Source of the DNA: Streptomyces sp. B93
GTDB lineage: Bacteria > Actinomycetota > Actinomycetes > Streptomycetales > Streptomycetaceae
Reading direction: 5' to 3'
DNA length: 64,000 bases
NCBI RefSeq assembly: GCF_018070565.1
Contig: NZ_JAGPXL010000016.1
Coordinates: 1-64,000, forward strand
Under the pieces are notes generated by a model, which worked only from the letters and a program-made list of their open reading frames with translations, did no database searches and was not told the origin of the DNA. The translations under genes and the position numbers were made by a program. Positions 51,137 through 60,005 of this stretch are shown here, in pieces (within the stretch, counting starts at the first letter, position 1; every line of letters begins with the position of its first letter).

Positions 51137-52140
51137 CAGCTCTCGGCCTCCCATTGCAGACGCGCCACGGCGTCCAGGATCCGGTCGACGCCGGGCAGAT
51201 GATGCCGTTCCAGCATCGGCGGCGGATAGGGGATGTCGAACCCGGCCACGCGCAGCACCGGCGCCTCCAGGTGGTGGAAGCAGCGCTCCGTGACCCGGGC
51301 CGCGATCTCCCCGCCCGGTCCGCCGAACCCGCCCGACTCATGGACGACGACCGCTCGCCCGGTCCGCCGTACCGAGGAACAGACCGTCTCGTCGTCGAAC
51401 GGCACCAGGGAGCGCAGGTCAACGACTTCGAGGTCCCACCCCTCGGCCCGCGCCGCCTCGGCGGCTTCGAGGCAGACGGGTACGGACGGCCCGTACGTGA
51501 TGAGCGTGGCGCTCCGGCCGGAGCGCCGCACCACCGCGCGGCCTATCGGTTCAACGGTCCCGGGCTCCTCCGGGTTCCAGGCGTCCTTCGACCAGTACAG
51601 CCGCTTGGGCTCCAGGAAGACCACCGGGTCGTCGGAGGCGATGGCGGCGCGCAGCAGGCCGTAGGCGTCGGCGACGGTCGCGGGCGTGACGACATGGAGC
51701 CCCGGAGTCGCCATGTAGTACGCCTCGGAGGAGTCGCTGTGGTGTTCCACGCCGCCGATGCCGCCGCCGTAGGGGACGCGGACGGTGATCGGCAGCGGCA
51801 TCGCGCCGCGGGTGCGGTTGCGCATCCGGGAGACATGGCTGATCAGCTGTTCGAAGGCCGGGTAGGCGAAGGCGTCGAACTGCATCTCCACGACCGGGCG
51901 CAGCCCGTACATGGCCATGCCGACCGCGGTGCCGAGGATGCCCGCCTCGGCGAGCGGGGTGTCCGTGCAGCGGTCATCGCCGAACTCCTTGGCGAGTCCG
52001 TCGGTGACGCGGAAGACACCGCCGAGGGTGCCGACGTCCTCGCCGAGGACGTGCACGGCCGGGTCGGCGGCCATCGCGTCGCGCAACGCGCGCGTGAGGG
52101 CCTGCGCCATGGTGGCGGGCTTCACGGCGACCGTGGTCAT
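51136..52140 (-). CDS. bkdB: Branched-chain 2-oxo acid dehydrogenase E1-beta, set II
   Basis: The 334-residue subunit has GEDVGTLGGVFRVTDGL, DTPLAEAGILGTAVGMAM, VRVPYGGGIGGVEHHSDSSE and the C-terminal domain with DLRSLVPFDDETV and VVVHESGGFGGPGGEIAARVTE. It shares these with set I, so the two sets are paralogous. Its ATG overlaps the E1-alpha stop (TGATG), coupling the subunits in 1:1 supply. Confidence 0.94.
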   Translation of the reverse strand: MTTVAVKPATMAQALTRALRDAMAADPAVHVLGEDVGTLGGVFRVTDGLAKEFGDDRCTDTPLAEAGILGTAVGMAMYGLRPVVEMQFDAFAYPAFEQLISHVSRMRNRTRGAMPLPITVRVPYGGGIGGVEHHSDSSEAYYMATPGLHVVTPATVADAYGLLRAAIASDDPVVFLEPKRLYWSKDAWNPEEPGTVEPIGRAVVRRSGRSATLITYGPSVPVCLEAAEAARAEGWDLEVVDLRSLVPFDDETVCSSVRRTGRAVVVHESGGFGGPGGEIAARVTERCFHHLEAPVLRVAGFDIPYPPPMLERHHLPGVDRILDAVARLQWEAES

Positions 52141-53273
52141 CAGTGCGCCCCTTCCTGCTCGGCGGCCAGCTCGGCGTCCAGCTGCGCCCGCTGTTCGCGC
52201 AGCTGGGGTGTGGGCTCGGCGTAGACGTGGGCGAAGAGGTCCGCCGGGTCCAGGACCGGGTCCTGGTTCATGCGGGCGCGCAGGTCGGCGGCGAAGGCCT
52301 CGGCGGCGTCCCGGGCGGCCCGGACGCCGTCCTCGTCGAGCAGGCCACGGGCGGTCAGCTCCCGCTCCAGCAGCTGGACGGGGTCGTGGTCGCGCCAGGC
52401 GTAGACCTCGGAGTCACCGCGGTAGCGCTTGTCGTCGTCGGCGTTGGTGTGTGCCTCCATGCGGTACGTCACCGCCTCCACGAGGGTGGGGCCGCCGCCC
52501 GCGCGGGCGTGCCGTACCGCCTCGCTGAGCACCTCGTGCACGGCCGCGGCGTCGTTGCCGTCGACCAGGCGGCCCGGCATCCCGTACCCGACGGCCTTGT
52601 GGGCCAGGGTCGGGGCGGCGGTCTGCTTGGCGAGCGGCACGGAGATCGCGAAGCCGTTGTTCTGGACCAGGAAGACGACCGGGGCCTGCCACACGGCGGC
52701 GAAGTTCAGCGCCTCGTGGAAGTCGCCCTCGCTGGTGCCGCCGTCGCCGACCATGGCGAGCGCGACCACGTCGTCGCCCTTGAGCCGGGCGGCGTGCGCC
52801 AGCCCGACGGCGTGCGGGAGCTGGGTGGCGAGGGGGGTGGACAGGGGGGCCACGCGGTGCGCGTGCGGGTCGTAGCCGGTGTGCCAGTCGCCGCGCAGCA
52901 GGGTGAGCGCCTCGACGGGGTCGACGCCGCGCGCGACGACGGCGAGCGTGTCGCGGTAGCTGGGGAAGAGCCAGTCACGGTCCTCCAGGGCGAGCGCGGC
53001 GGCGACCTCGCAGGCCTCCTGGCCGGTGCTGGAGGGATAGACGGCGAGGCGGCCCTGCTTGGTGAGGGCGGTGGCCTGCGTGTTGTAGCGGCGGCCGCGC
53101 ACCAGCTCGGTGTGCAGACGGCGCAGCAGCGCGGGGTCGGCCTGGGCGGCGGCCTCGGTGCCGAGGACGCGGTACGGGGCCGCGTCGGGCAGCAGCGGCG
53201 CGGGGTCGGTGCGGGGCTGCCAGGCGGGCGGCGGCGACGGCCGATACGCGCCACGCTGCTCCATGACCGTCAT
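52140..53273 (-). CDS. bkdA: Branched-chain 2-oxo acid dehydrogenase E1-alpha, set II
   Basis: The 377-residue subunit has the thiamine-diphosphate site GDGGTSEGDFHEAL ... VQNN and the loop YRMEAHTNADDDKRYRGD. GGAGG is seven bases before the ATG. It lacks the basic N-terminal tail of set I; it instead starts with a short Pro-rich lead. It heads operon II and faces bkdR across a 175-bp promoter region holding two palindromes. Product acyl-CoAs feed branched fatty acid and polyketide synthesis as well as catabolism of Val, Leu and Ile. Confidence 0.94.
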   Translation of the reverse strand: MTVMEQRGAYRPSPPPAWQPRTDPAPLLPDAAPYRVLGTEAAAQADPALLRRLHTELVRGRRYNTQATALTKQGRLAVYPSSTGQEACEVAAALALEDRDWLFPSYRDTLAVVARGVDPVEALTLLRGDWHTGYDPHAHRVAPLSTPLATQLPHAVGLAHAARLKGDDVVALAMVGDGGTSEGDFHEALNFAAVWQAPVVFLVQNNGFAISVPLAKQTAAPTLAHKAVGYGMPGRLVDGNDAAAVHEVLSEAVRHARAGGGPTLVEAVTYRMEAHTNADDDKRYRGDSEVYAWRDHDPVQLLERELTARGLLDEDGVRAARDAAEAFAADLRARMNQDPVLDPADLFAHVYAEPTPQLREQRAQLDAELAAEQEGAH

Positions 53274-53333
53274 GACGGCACCTCCTCGTGGGAGCGGCTG
53301 AGAAGAGGCGCGCGGGTGTGATGCGCCTCACCT

Positions 53334-53347
53334 ACCGATTGTTCGGT
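53334..53347. promoter_or_regulatory. ACCGA-N4-TCGGT operator in the bkd-II promoter
   Basis: accgattgttcggt, a perfect five-base-arm inverted repeat, 61 bp upstream of bkdA-II. It differs by one base from the site at 56147-56160. Together they suggest a shared TetR regulator. Confidence 0.6.
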
Positions 53348-53378
53348 CGTCGGCACATTTTGGCTACAGGCACCCATG

Positions 53379-53406
53379 GGCTGTGGACAAACGGTTCTCC
53401 ACAGCC
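53379..53406. promoter_or_regulatory. Inverted repeat in the bkdR-bkdA spacer, candidate Lrp site
   Basis: Nine-base arms (ggctgtgga and tccacagcc) separated by ten bases, 43 bp before bkdR. Long spaced dyads are typical Lrp/AsnC targets. Confidence 0.45.
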
Positions 53407-53448
53407 TGTGATGGACGCAGTACGTCCATGCTACGGAGGCGGGGGGAC

Positions 53449-53958
53449 ATGGCATCTGAACAAATGGCCGGGGGTGCGGACGCCGGCGGCCCGGCGCCGC
53501 CCGCACCGCCCGCGCGTCCCCTCGACGCCGTCGACCAGGACATCCTGCGGATGCTCCAGGCGGACGGCCGGGCGTCGATACGGTCGGTCGCGGAGCGCGT
53601 GCACGTCTCGCGCGCCAACGCCTACGCGCGCATCAACCGGCTGGTCGAGGACGGGGTGATCCGCGGCTTCGGCGCCCGGGTCGACCATGAGCGCGCGGGC
53701 CAGGGCACCTCGGCGTACATCACCCTGAAGATCGTCCAGAACTCCTGGCGCACGGTCCGCGAGCGGCTCCGCCAGCTGCCCGGCGCGGCGCACATCGCCC
53801 TGGTGGGCGGCGACTTCGACGTCCTGCTGCTGGTGCACACCCCGGACAACCGCGCCCTGCGCGAGCTGGTCCTCACCCGGCTCCAGGCGATCCCCGAGGT
53901 GCTCAGCACCCGCACCCTGCTGGTGTTCGAGGAGGAGGACCTGGAACCGCCGGGCTGA
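53449..53958 (+). CDS. bkdR: Lrp/AsnC-family regulator, probably of bkd-II
   Basis: The 169-residue protein has a Pro/Ala-rich lead, an N-terminal HTH (about residues 25-70; LDAVDQDILRMLQADGRASIRSVAERVHVSRANAYARINRL) and a C-terminal ligand-sensing RAM domain (TSAYITLKIVQNSW ... LRQLPGAAHIALVGGDFDVLLLV). Start ATG 53449 has GGAGG eight bases upstream. Lrp-type BkdR proteins control branched-chain 2-oxo acid dehydrogenase genes in several bacteria and, as I recall, in Streptomyces; its divergent position supports this. Leu, Ile or Val are likely effectors. Confidence 0.9.
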   Translation: MASEQMAGGADAGGPAPPAPPARPLDAVDQDILRMLQADGRASIRSVAERVHVSRANAYARINRLVEDGVIRGFGARVDHERAGQGTSAYITLKIVQNSWRTVRERLRQLPGAAHIALVGGDFDVLLLVHTPDNRALRELVLTRLQAIPEVLSTRTLLVFEEEDLEPPG

Positions 53959-53979
53959 GCCGGTCCCCTCCCCGTGGCG

Positions 53980-54567
53980 TCAGCCCTGCCGCAGCCCCGC
54001 GAACGCCACCCGCACCACCGCGTCGGCCACCTCACGCTCGCCCATGCCGCGGCCGTCCGGGCGGTACCACTCGACGATCGAGTTGACCATCCCGAAGACC
54101 AGCCGGGTCGCGAGCCGCACCTCCACGTCGTCCCGTATGTCCCCGTCGGCCGCCGCCGCCTTCAGCAGCTCGGCGACCCGGTGGTCGAACTCCCGGCGCC
54201 GCTCCAGCGCCCACCGCTCGGTGCCGGTGTTGCCCCGCACCCGCAGCAGCAGCGTCACATAGGGCAGCTCGGATATCAGCACCTCGACCATGCGCCGTAC
54301 GACGTGCTCCAGGCGGTCGGCGGGGCTCCCCACGCGCGCGTGGTCCTCGTCGAGGATGCCGAAGAGGCCGTCCAGCGCCCGGCTCACCGCACGGCGCAGC
54401 AGCTCCTCCTTGCCGGAGACATGGTGGTAGATCGAGGACTTGGAGATCCCGGCCGCCTTGGACAGGTGCTCCATGGACGTGCCGTCGTAGCCGCGCTCGT
54501 TGAAGACCCGCACGGCGACCGACAGCAGCGTCTCCGGCGTGTAGGTGTCGCGCTTGGCGGTGGTCAT
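53980..54567 (-). CDS. TetR-family regulator, PaaR-like
   Basis: The 195-residue regulator has the TetR HTH (about residues 8-55; TPETLLSVAVRVFNERGYDGTSMEHLSKAAGISKSSIYHHVSGKEELLRRA) and a C-terminal ligand domain ending FGMVNSIVEWYRPDGRGMGE. Its ATG overlaps the dehydrogenase stop by four bases. From memory, PaaR proteins of corynebacteria bind ACCG-N2-CG-N2-CGGT; exactly this occurs at 56147-56160. Phenylacetyl-CoA or a fatty acyl-CoA is the likely inducer. Confidence 0.85.
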   Translation of the reverse strand: MTTAKRDTYTPETLLSVAVRVFNERGYDGTSMEHLSKAAGISKSSIYHHVSGKEELLRRAVSRALDGLFGILDEDHARVGSPADRLEHVVRRMVEVLISELPYVTLLLRVRGNTGTERWALERRREFDHRVAELLKAAAADGDIRDDVEVRLATRLVFGMVNSIVEWYRPDGRGMGEREVADAVVRVAFAGLRQG

Positions 54568-56090
54568 GAGGTGCTGCCCTCCCGTTTGTCGGAGGCGTAG
54601 GCGTGGCGGTAGAGCGCCAGGGACGGCGCATACCGGCCGGACGGGTCGCGCAGGTGCAGGTCGTCGAGGAGGGCGTACGCCCAGTTGCGGCCCAGGCGGC
54701 GGCTCCACTCGAAGGGACCCAGAGGGTAGTTGACGCCGAGCCGCATCGCGGTGTCGATGTCCTCCTCGGTCGCCACGCCCTTGGCCACCGCGTCGTGCGC
54801 GAGGTCGACGATCCGCGCGACCGTGCGGGCGACGATCATGCCGGGCACGTCGCCGATGACGCTGACCTTCTTGCCGAGCGCCTGGAACAGGCCGGTGGCC
54901 TCGGTGAGGGTCGTCGAGGAGGTGTCCTGGGAGGCGGACAGGGCGATGCGGGTGGCGCGCCGGTAGTCCAGGGCGAGGTCGAAGTAGACGACGTCGCGGA
55001 ACTCCACGGACGTCTGGCCGTCCGCGAGCGCCAGCTGGCCACCGCCGGGCAGCACCAGCCGGGTGCCGTGGTCCTCTTCCTCCTCACGGACCTGGATGCC
55101 CGCCTCGCGGATCAGCGCGAGCAGGTCGGAGGCCGGGCCGAGGTCGCCCTCGGCGACGACGTAGGCGGGCGGCGGGGCCTGCTCGGCGGTGTGCGGTTCG
55201 GGGCGCTCGGCGGCCCCGTCGGCGCCCGAGTAGTCGTACCAGCCGTGGCCGCTCTTGCGGCCGAGCCTGCCGGACTCGACCAGCCGCCGCTGGGCGAGCG
55301 AGGGCGTGAAGCGCACGTCCTGGAAGAAGGACTGCCAGACGGAGTGCGTCACGGACTCGTTGACGTCCTGCCCGATCAGGTCGGTCAGTTCGAAGGCGCC
55401 CATCCTGAAGCCGCCGCTCTCGCGCAGCACCGCGTCGATGGTGGCGGGGTCGGCGCCCTGCGCCTCCAGGACCGCGAAGGCCTCGGCGTAGAAGGGCCGG
55501 GCGATGCGGTTGACGATGAAGCCGGGGGTGTCCGCGCAGGCGACCGGCGTCTTGCCCCAGGCGCGGGCGGTCTCGTACGCGCGCGTGGCGTACGTGACGT
55601 CGGTGGCGAACCCGGAGACCACCTCGACCAGCGGCAGCAGCGGCGCCGGGTTGAAGAAGTGCAGGCCCACGAAGCGGCCGGGGTTGCGCAGCGCGCCGCC
55701 GATCGCGGTCACCGACAGGGAGGAGGTGTTGGTGGCGAGCAGGCAGTCGTCGCCGACGATGTCCTCCAGCTCGCGGAACAGCTCCTGCTTGACGTCGAGC
55801 CGCTCCAGGGCCGCCTCGACGACGAGGGCGCAGTCGGCCAGCTCGGCGAGGCCCTCGGCGGGCAGCAGCCGGGCACGGGCGGCGTCCCGCTCGGCACCGG
55901 TCAGCCGGTCCTTCGCCACGAGCCGGTCGAGCCGGGCGCCGATCGCGTCGGCCGCCTCGCGGGCGCGGCCGGGCAGGGCGTCGTACAGCCGTACGGGATG
56001 CCCGGCGACCAGCGCCACCTGGGCGATGCCCTGGCCCATGGTGCCGGTCCCCACGACGGCCACGGCGCTGCTGAGGTCGAGTGCTGTCAT
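54564..56090 (-). CDS. paaH: 3-hydroxyacyl-CoA dehydrogenase (PaaH-type)
   Basis: The 508-residue enzyme oxidises 3-hydroxyacyl-CoA with NAD. It has the Rossmann motif VVGTGTMGQGIAQ (about residues 12-24), LEDIVGDDCLLATNTSSLSV, and GLHFFNPAPLLPLVEVV with the catalytic His, followed by two helical C-terminal 3HCDH domains (DTPGFIVNRIARPFY, GMIVARTVARIVD). The two-domain tail and length match PaaH/PaaC, which act in phenylacetate degradation, rather than the shorter FadB2. The neighbouring paaN supports this. It is co-transcribed with the TetR gene. Confidence 0.9.
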   Translation of the reverse strand: MTALDLSSAVAVVGTGTMGQGIAQVALVAGHPVRLYDALPGRAREAADAIGARLDRLVAKDRLTGAERDAARARLLPAEGLAELADCALVVEAALERLDVKQELFRELEDIVGDDCLLATNTSSLSVTAIGGALRNPGRFVGLHFFNPAPLLPLVEVVSGFATDVTYATRAYETARAWGKTPVACADTPGFIVNRIARPFYAEAFAVLEAQGADPATIDAVLRESGGFRMGAFELTDLIGQDVNESVTHSVWQSFFQDVRFTPSLAQRRLVESGRLGRKSGHGWYDYSGADGAAERPEPHTAEQAPPPAYVVAEGDLGPASDLLALIREAGIQVREEEEDHGTRLVLPGGGQLALADGQTSVEFRDVVYFDLALDYRRATRIALSASQDTSSTTLTEATGLFQALGKKVSVIGDVPGMIVARTVARIVDLAHDAVAKGVATEEDIDTAMRLGVNYPLGPFEWSRRLGRNWAYALLDDLHLRDPSGRYAPSLALYRHAYASDKREGSTS

Positions 56091-56146
56091 GGGCGCGATC
56101 CTCCCGCACGGGGTTGTCCACAGATGCGGCGGACCCCCTTGTCCCG

Positions 56147-56160
56147 ACCGATCGTTCGGT
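56147..56160. promoter_or_regulatory. ACCG-AT-CG-TT-CGGT operator between paaH and paaN
   Basis: accgatcgttcggt lies in the 181-bp spacer between the divergent paaH and paaN starts (57 bp from paaH). It matches a PaaR-type TetR site exactly. Confidence 0.65.
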
Positions 56161-56271
56161 TACTCTAACTCTGACCACTCTGTCCCGCCCCCGCTTTGAG
56201 CTGCCCCTCTTGTTGTTTCCGCCAGGTCAAGGACTCGACGAGGAGTCCCCCAGACGAGGAGTTGGACCCGC

Positions 56272-57963
56272 ATGGCCGCCGCACTCACCGCTGACCAGCT
56301 GATCGCCCAGCACCGGCCCACCCTCGACCAGGCGCTGGAAGCGATCCGCACGCGCGCGTACTGGTCCCCCCATCCCGAGCACCCCAAGGCCTACGGCGAG
56401 CACGGCAGCCTGGACGCGGCCGCCGGCAAGGCCGCCTTCGACGCCCTGCTGGGCACCCGCCTCGACCTGGACCAGCCCGGCACCGACGACTGGGTGGGCG
56501 GCGAGGTCTCGCCGTACGGCGTCGAGCTGGGCGTGACCTATCCGCACGCGGACGTCGACGTACTGCTGCCCGCCATGAGGGCCGGACAGCGCGCCTGGCG
56601 GGACGCGGGCCCGGAGCTGCGCGCGCTGGTCTGCGTGGAGATCCTCAAGCGGATCAGCGACCGGACGCACGAGTTCGCCCACGCGGTCATGCACACGTCC
56701 GGCCAGGCCTTCATGATGGCGTTCCAGGCGGGCGGCCCGCACGCGCAGGACCGCGGCCTGGAGGCGGTGGCCTACGCCTACGCGGAGCAGGTCCGCACCC
56801 CCGGGACCGCCGAGTGGACCAAGCCGCAGGGCAAGCGCGACCCCCTCGCCCTCACCAAGGAGTTCACGCCGGTCCCGCGCGGGGTCGCGCTGCTCATCGG
56901 CTGCAACACCTTCCCGACCTGGAACGGCTATCCGGGCCTGTTCGCCTCCCTCGCCACCGGCAACGCCGTGCTGGTCAAGCCGCACCCGCGCGCGGTGCTG
57001 CCGCTCGCGCTGACCGTCCAGGCCGCCCGGCAGGTGCTCACCGAGGCGGGTTTCGACCCCAACCTGGTCGCGCTGGCCGCCGAGCGGGGCGGCGAGGGCA
57101 TCGCCAAGACGCTCGCCGTCCGGCCCGAGATCCGGATCATCGACTACACCGGCTCCACGGCGTTCGGCGACTGGCTGGAGGCCAACGCCCGCCAGGCGCA
57201 GGTGTACACCGAGAAGGCGGGCGTCAACACGGTCGTCGTGGAGTCCACCGGCGACTACAAGGGCATGCTGTCCAACCTGGCGTTCTCCCTGTCGCTGTAC
57301 AGCGGCCAGATGTGCACCACCCCGCAGAACCTGCTGATCCCGCGCGGCGGCGTCGCCACCGACGACGGCCACAAGTCCTACGACGAGGTGGTGGCCGACC
57401 TCGCGCGCGCGGTGGACGGCCTGCTCGGCGACGACGCCCGCGCGAACGCGCTGCTCGGCGCGATCGTCAACCCGGACGTCAAGGCCCGTCTGGAGGCCGC
57501 CGCGGGCCTCGGCGAGGTCGCCCTCGCCTCCCGCGAGATCGCCCACCCGGACTTCCCGGACGCCGTCGTGCGCACCCCGGTGATCGTGAAGCTGGACGGG
57601 GCCAAGCCCGACGCCGAGGCCGCCTACATGAGCGAGTGCTTCGGGCCGGTGTCGTTCGCCGTCGCCGTCGACTCGGCCGCCGACGCGGTCGAGCTGCTGC
57701 GGCGCACCATCAGGGAGAAGGGCGCGATGACGGTCGGCGCGTACACCACCGACCCGGAGGTGGAGCAGGCCGTGGCGGAGGTCTGCCTGGACGAGGCCGC
57801 CCAGCTGTCGCTCAACCTGACCGGCGGGGTGTACGTCAACCAGACGGCCGCCTTCTCCGACTTCCACGGCTCCGGCGGCAACCCGGCGGCCAACTCCGCG
57901 CTGTGCGACGGCGCCTTCGTGGCCAACCGCTTCCGGGTGGTGGAGGTGCGCCGCGAGGCGTGA
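56272..57963 (+). CDS. paaN: Phenylacetic acid degradation protein PaaN (aldehyde dehydrogenase superfamily)
   Basis: The 563-residue protein is an aldehyde dehydrogenase with the catalytic Cys348 in SGQMCTTPQN, the cofactor region LIGCNTFPTWNGYPGLFASLATGNAVLVKPHP, and the DYTGSTAFGDWL motif. The sequence and length match the actinobacterial PaaN family that handles the ring-cleavage semialdehyde of phenylacetate metabolism; it lacks the enoyl-CoA hydratase domain of E. coli PaaZ. It is divergent from paaH with a shared operator. The other paa genes (epoxidase, ligase) are not in the window. Confidence 0.94.
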   Translation: MAAALTADQLIAQHRPTLDQALEAIRTRAYWSPHPEHPKAYGEHGSLDAAAGKAAFDALLGTRLDLDQPGTDDWVGGEVSPYGVELGVTYPHADVDVLLPAMRAGQRAWRDAGPELRALVCVEILKRISDRTHEFAHAVMHTSGQAFMMAFQAGGPHAQDRGLEAVAYAYAEQVRTPGTAEWTKPQGKRDPLALTKEFTPVPRGVALLIGCNTFPTWNGYPGLFASLATGNAVLVKPHPRAVLPLALTVQAARQVLTEAGFDPNLVALAAERGGEGIAKTLAVRPEIRIIDYTGSTAFGDWLEANARQAQVYTEKAGVNTVVVESTGDYKGMLSNLAFSLSLYSGQMCTTPQNLLIPRGGVATDDGHKSYDEVVADLARAVDGLLGDDARANALLGAIVNPDVKARLEAAAGLGEVALASREIAHPDFPDAVVRTPVIVKLDGAKPDAEAAYMSECFGPVSFAVAVDSAADAVELLRRTIREKGAMTVGAYTTDPEVEQAVAEVCLDEAAQLSLNLTGGVYVNQTAAFSDFHGSGGNPAANSALCDGAFVANRFRVVEVRREA

Positions 57964-57966
57964 CGC

Positions 57967-58794
57967 TCACGCGCCCCCGGGGACTCCGGCGGCCGTGAGG
58001 CTCCAGTGGTACAGCGTCATGGCCACGCTGGTGGCGAGGTTGTAGCTGGAGACCTGGGGGCGCATCGGCAGCGACACCAAGTGGTCGGCACGCGCGCGCA
58101 GTTCGCGGGAGAGCCCGCTGCGCTCCGAGCCGAAGGCGAGCAGCGCGTCGTCGGGCAGCTTCAGACCGCGGATGTCCTCGCCCTCCGGGTCGAGGGCGAA
58201 GAGCGGTCCGGGCGGCAGTTCGGCGACGTCCAGGCGCTCCACCGCGGTCGCGAAGTGCAGCCCGGCCCCGCCGCGCACCACCGTGGGGTGCCAGGGGTCG
58301 AGCGTGCCGGTGGTGATCACACCGGTCGCCCCGAAACCGGCGGCCAGCCGGATCACCGCGCCCGCGTTGCCGAGGTTGCGCGGCTGGTCGAGGACGACGA
58401 CGGGCGCGCCCCGCCCGGCCTTCCCGAGGGCGCGCAGACGGGTCTCGCGGGCGGGCCGTACGGCGAGGGCGGCCACCCCGGTGGGGTGCGTACGCGGTAC
58501 CAGGGACGCGTACGCCGCCTGCCCCACCTCGGTCAGCAGGCCCGCCAGCGTCCGCCGTACGTCCGGGGCCAGCTCGTCGGCGAGGGCGAGTGCGGCGCTC
58601 CGGTCGGCGGTGACCGCGACCGGGACCTCGGCGCCGAAGCGCAGGGCGTGCTTGAGGGCGTGGAAGCCGTCCAGGAGCACGGAGGTGCCGACGCGCCGCT
58701 GCCAGAGCGCCATCGCGTCCGCGTGGCTCAGGGGGGCGTCGGCGTCCGGCCCGGCAGGGTCGGCAGGGTCGGCGGGGTCGGCGGGGTCGTTCAT
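57967..58794 (-). CDS. TrmH/SpoU-family RNA 2'-O-methyltransferase
   Basis: The 275-residue SPOUT methyltransferase has motif 1 LDQPRNLGNAGAVIRLAAGFGA, motif 2 LAFGSERSGLSREL and motif 3 VSSYNLATSVAMTLY, which form the knotted SAM site. It should methylate a tRNA or rRNA ribose. An N-terminal Asp-Pro-Ala repeat (ADPADPADPA) comes from a 9-bp DNA repeat at 58748-58788. Its ATG overlaps the HTTM gene stop (ATGA), so it is last in a three-gene operon. It ends three bases from the paaN stop. Confidence 0.92.
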   Translation of the reverse strand: MNDPADPADPADPAGPDADAPLSHADAMALWQRRVGTSVLLDGFHALKHALRFGAEVPVAVTADRSAALALADELAPDVRRTLAGLLTEVGQAAYASLVPRTHPTGVAALAVRPARETRLRALGKAGRGAPVVVLDQPRNLGNAGAVIRLAAGFGATGVITTGTLDPWHPTVVRGGAGLHFATAVERLDVAELPPGPLFALDPEGEDIRGLKLPDDALLAFGSERSGLSRELRARADHLVSLPMRPQVSSYNLATSVAMTLYHWSLTAAGVPGGA

Positions 58795-60005
58795 GCCGGG
58801 AAGCCTACGTGGGCGCGCTCGGTGTCCTCCGGGGCGGGCGGCGCGGGCGGCGGCGCGACCCGGCCGCGCGCGAACAGCCGCTCACGCGCGCGTGCCGCCC
58901 AGCCCCCGATCCGACGGAGGAAGGACGTCGGCAGGAAGACCGCGTCCGCGGCGATCATGGCCAGCGAGAAGAACGGCAGCCCCAGCACCACGGCGATCAC
59001 CGCGTGCTCGGTCATCATGACCGCCAGCAGGACGTTCTTGGCCCGCCGGTGCAGCAGCGTGAACGGGAAGGCGACCTGCACGGCGACCGTCCCGTACGTC
59101 ACCAGCAGCACCATCGTGCCGCTGCTGGACAGCAGATCGGCCAGCGCGGGCCACGGCGAGAAGTAGTCCAGGTGGAGCGGGTAGTGGACGGCGGTGCCGT
59201 CCTGCCAGCGCGAGCCCTGGATCTTGTACCAGCCCGCCGTGGCGTAGATCAGACAAGCTTCCGCCATGATCACGAACAGTGCTCCGTTGTGCAGGATGTT
59301 CGCGATCACATCGAGCAGGATCCGCGGCTCGGCGCTCCTCGCGCGCCGCCCCACGACCCACCACAGTCCCTGCGCCGCCCAGGCGCCCCACAGCAGCACC
59401 GGCACCAGCGCTTCGGAGTCGAACAGCCGCCCGGCCCCGGTCGCCGCGGCCAGCAGCACCCCGAACACGCCCCACAGCGCGGGCCCCGTACGGTCCACGA
59501 CCCGTTCGCCACGCGCCCGCGCCTCGTGCCCGAGCCGCTCCCGCCGGGCGTCCAGTGACCACACCCGGCCGCACCGGGTGAAGACCAGGTAGATCGACAT
59601 CAGGTGCAGGACGTTGTCCCCGCCGTCGCCCATGAAGACACTGCGGTTCTGGAGGGAGAGCACGCCGACCATGAAGAGCAGCGACATCGTGCGGGTGCGC
59701 CAGCCGAGCATCAGCAGCAGGCTGGAGAGCACCGCGAGCGCGTAGGCGATCTCGAACCAGAGCGTCGCGTCCGACCACATCAGCACCGTGAAGGAACCGT
59801 TGAGGCCGGTCAGCTGCTGGCCGAGGTCCCAGCCCCAGGGCCCGTTCGGGCCGTACAGCTCGTGCCGGTGCGCATACTCGCGCAGCAGGAACAGCAGCCA
59901 GGTCCCGGCGAAGCCGATGCGTATCACGGCGGTCTGGTACGGGCCGAGCGCCGACTCCGTGACCCGCGCGATGGCGCCGGAGACCGCCAGGGCGACGCGG
60001 TTCAC
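58791..60005 (-). CDS. HTTM-domain membrane protein (vitamin-K-dependent gamma-carboxylase-like)
   Basis: The 404-residue protein is a polytopic membrane protein of the HTTM family, related to vitamin-K-dependent gamma-carboxylase. Segments include AVIRIGFAGTWLLFLLREYA, the conserved WSDATLWFEIAYALAVLSSLLLMLGWRTR, NVLHLMSIYLVFTR and the signature ATAGWYKIQGSRWQDGTAVHYPLHLDYF. GTG at 60005 has GGAGGG five bases upstream and overlaps the DUF5819 gene (GTGA). Many bacterial HTTM proteins lack carboxylase activity and their role is unknown; the coupled DUF5819 protein is a likely partner. Confidence 0.88.
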   Translation of the reverse strand: MNRVALAVSGAIARVTESALGPYQTAVIRIGFAGTWLLFLLREYAHRHELYGPNGPWGWDLGQQLTGLNGSFTVLMWSDATLWFEIAYALAVLSSLLLMLGWRTRTMSLLFMVGVLSLQNRSVFMGDGGDNVLHLMSIYLVFTRCGRVWSLDARRERLGHEARARGERVVDRTGPALWGVFGVLLAAATGAGRLFDSEALVPVLLWGAWAAQGLWWVVGRRARSAEPRILLDVIANILHNGALFVIMAEACLIYATAGWYKIQGSRWQDGTAVHYPLHLDYFSPWPALADLLSSSGTMVLLVTYGTVAVQVAFPFTLLHRRAKNVLLAVMMTEHAVIAVVLGLPFFSLAMIAADAVFLPTSFLRRIGGWAARARERLFARGRVAPPPAPPAPEDTERAHVGFPA

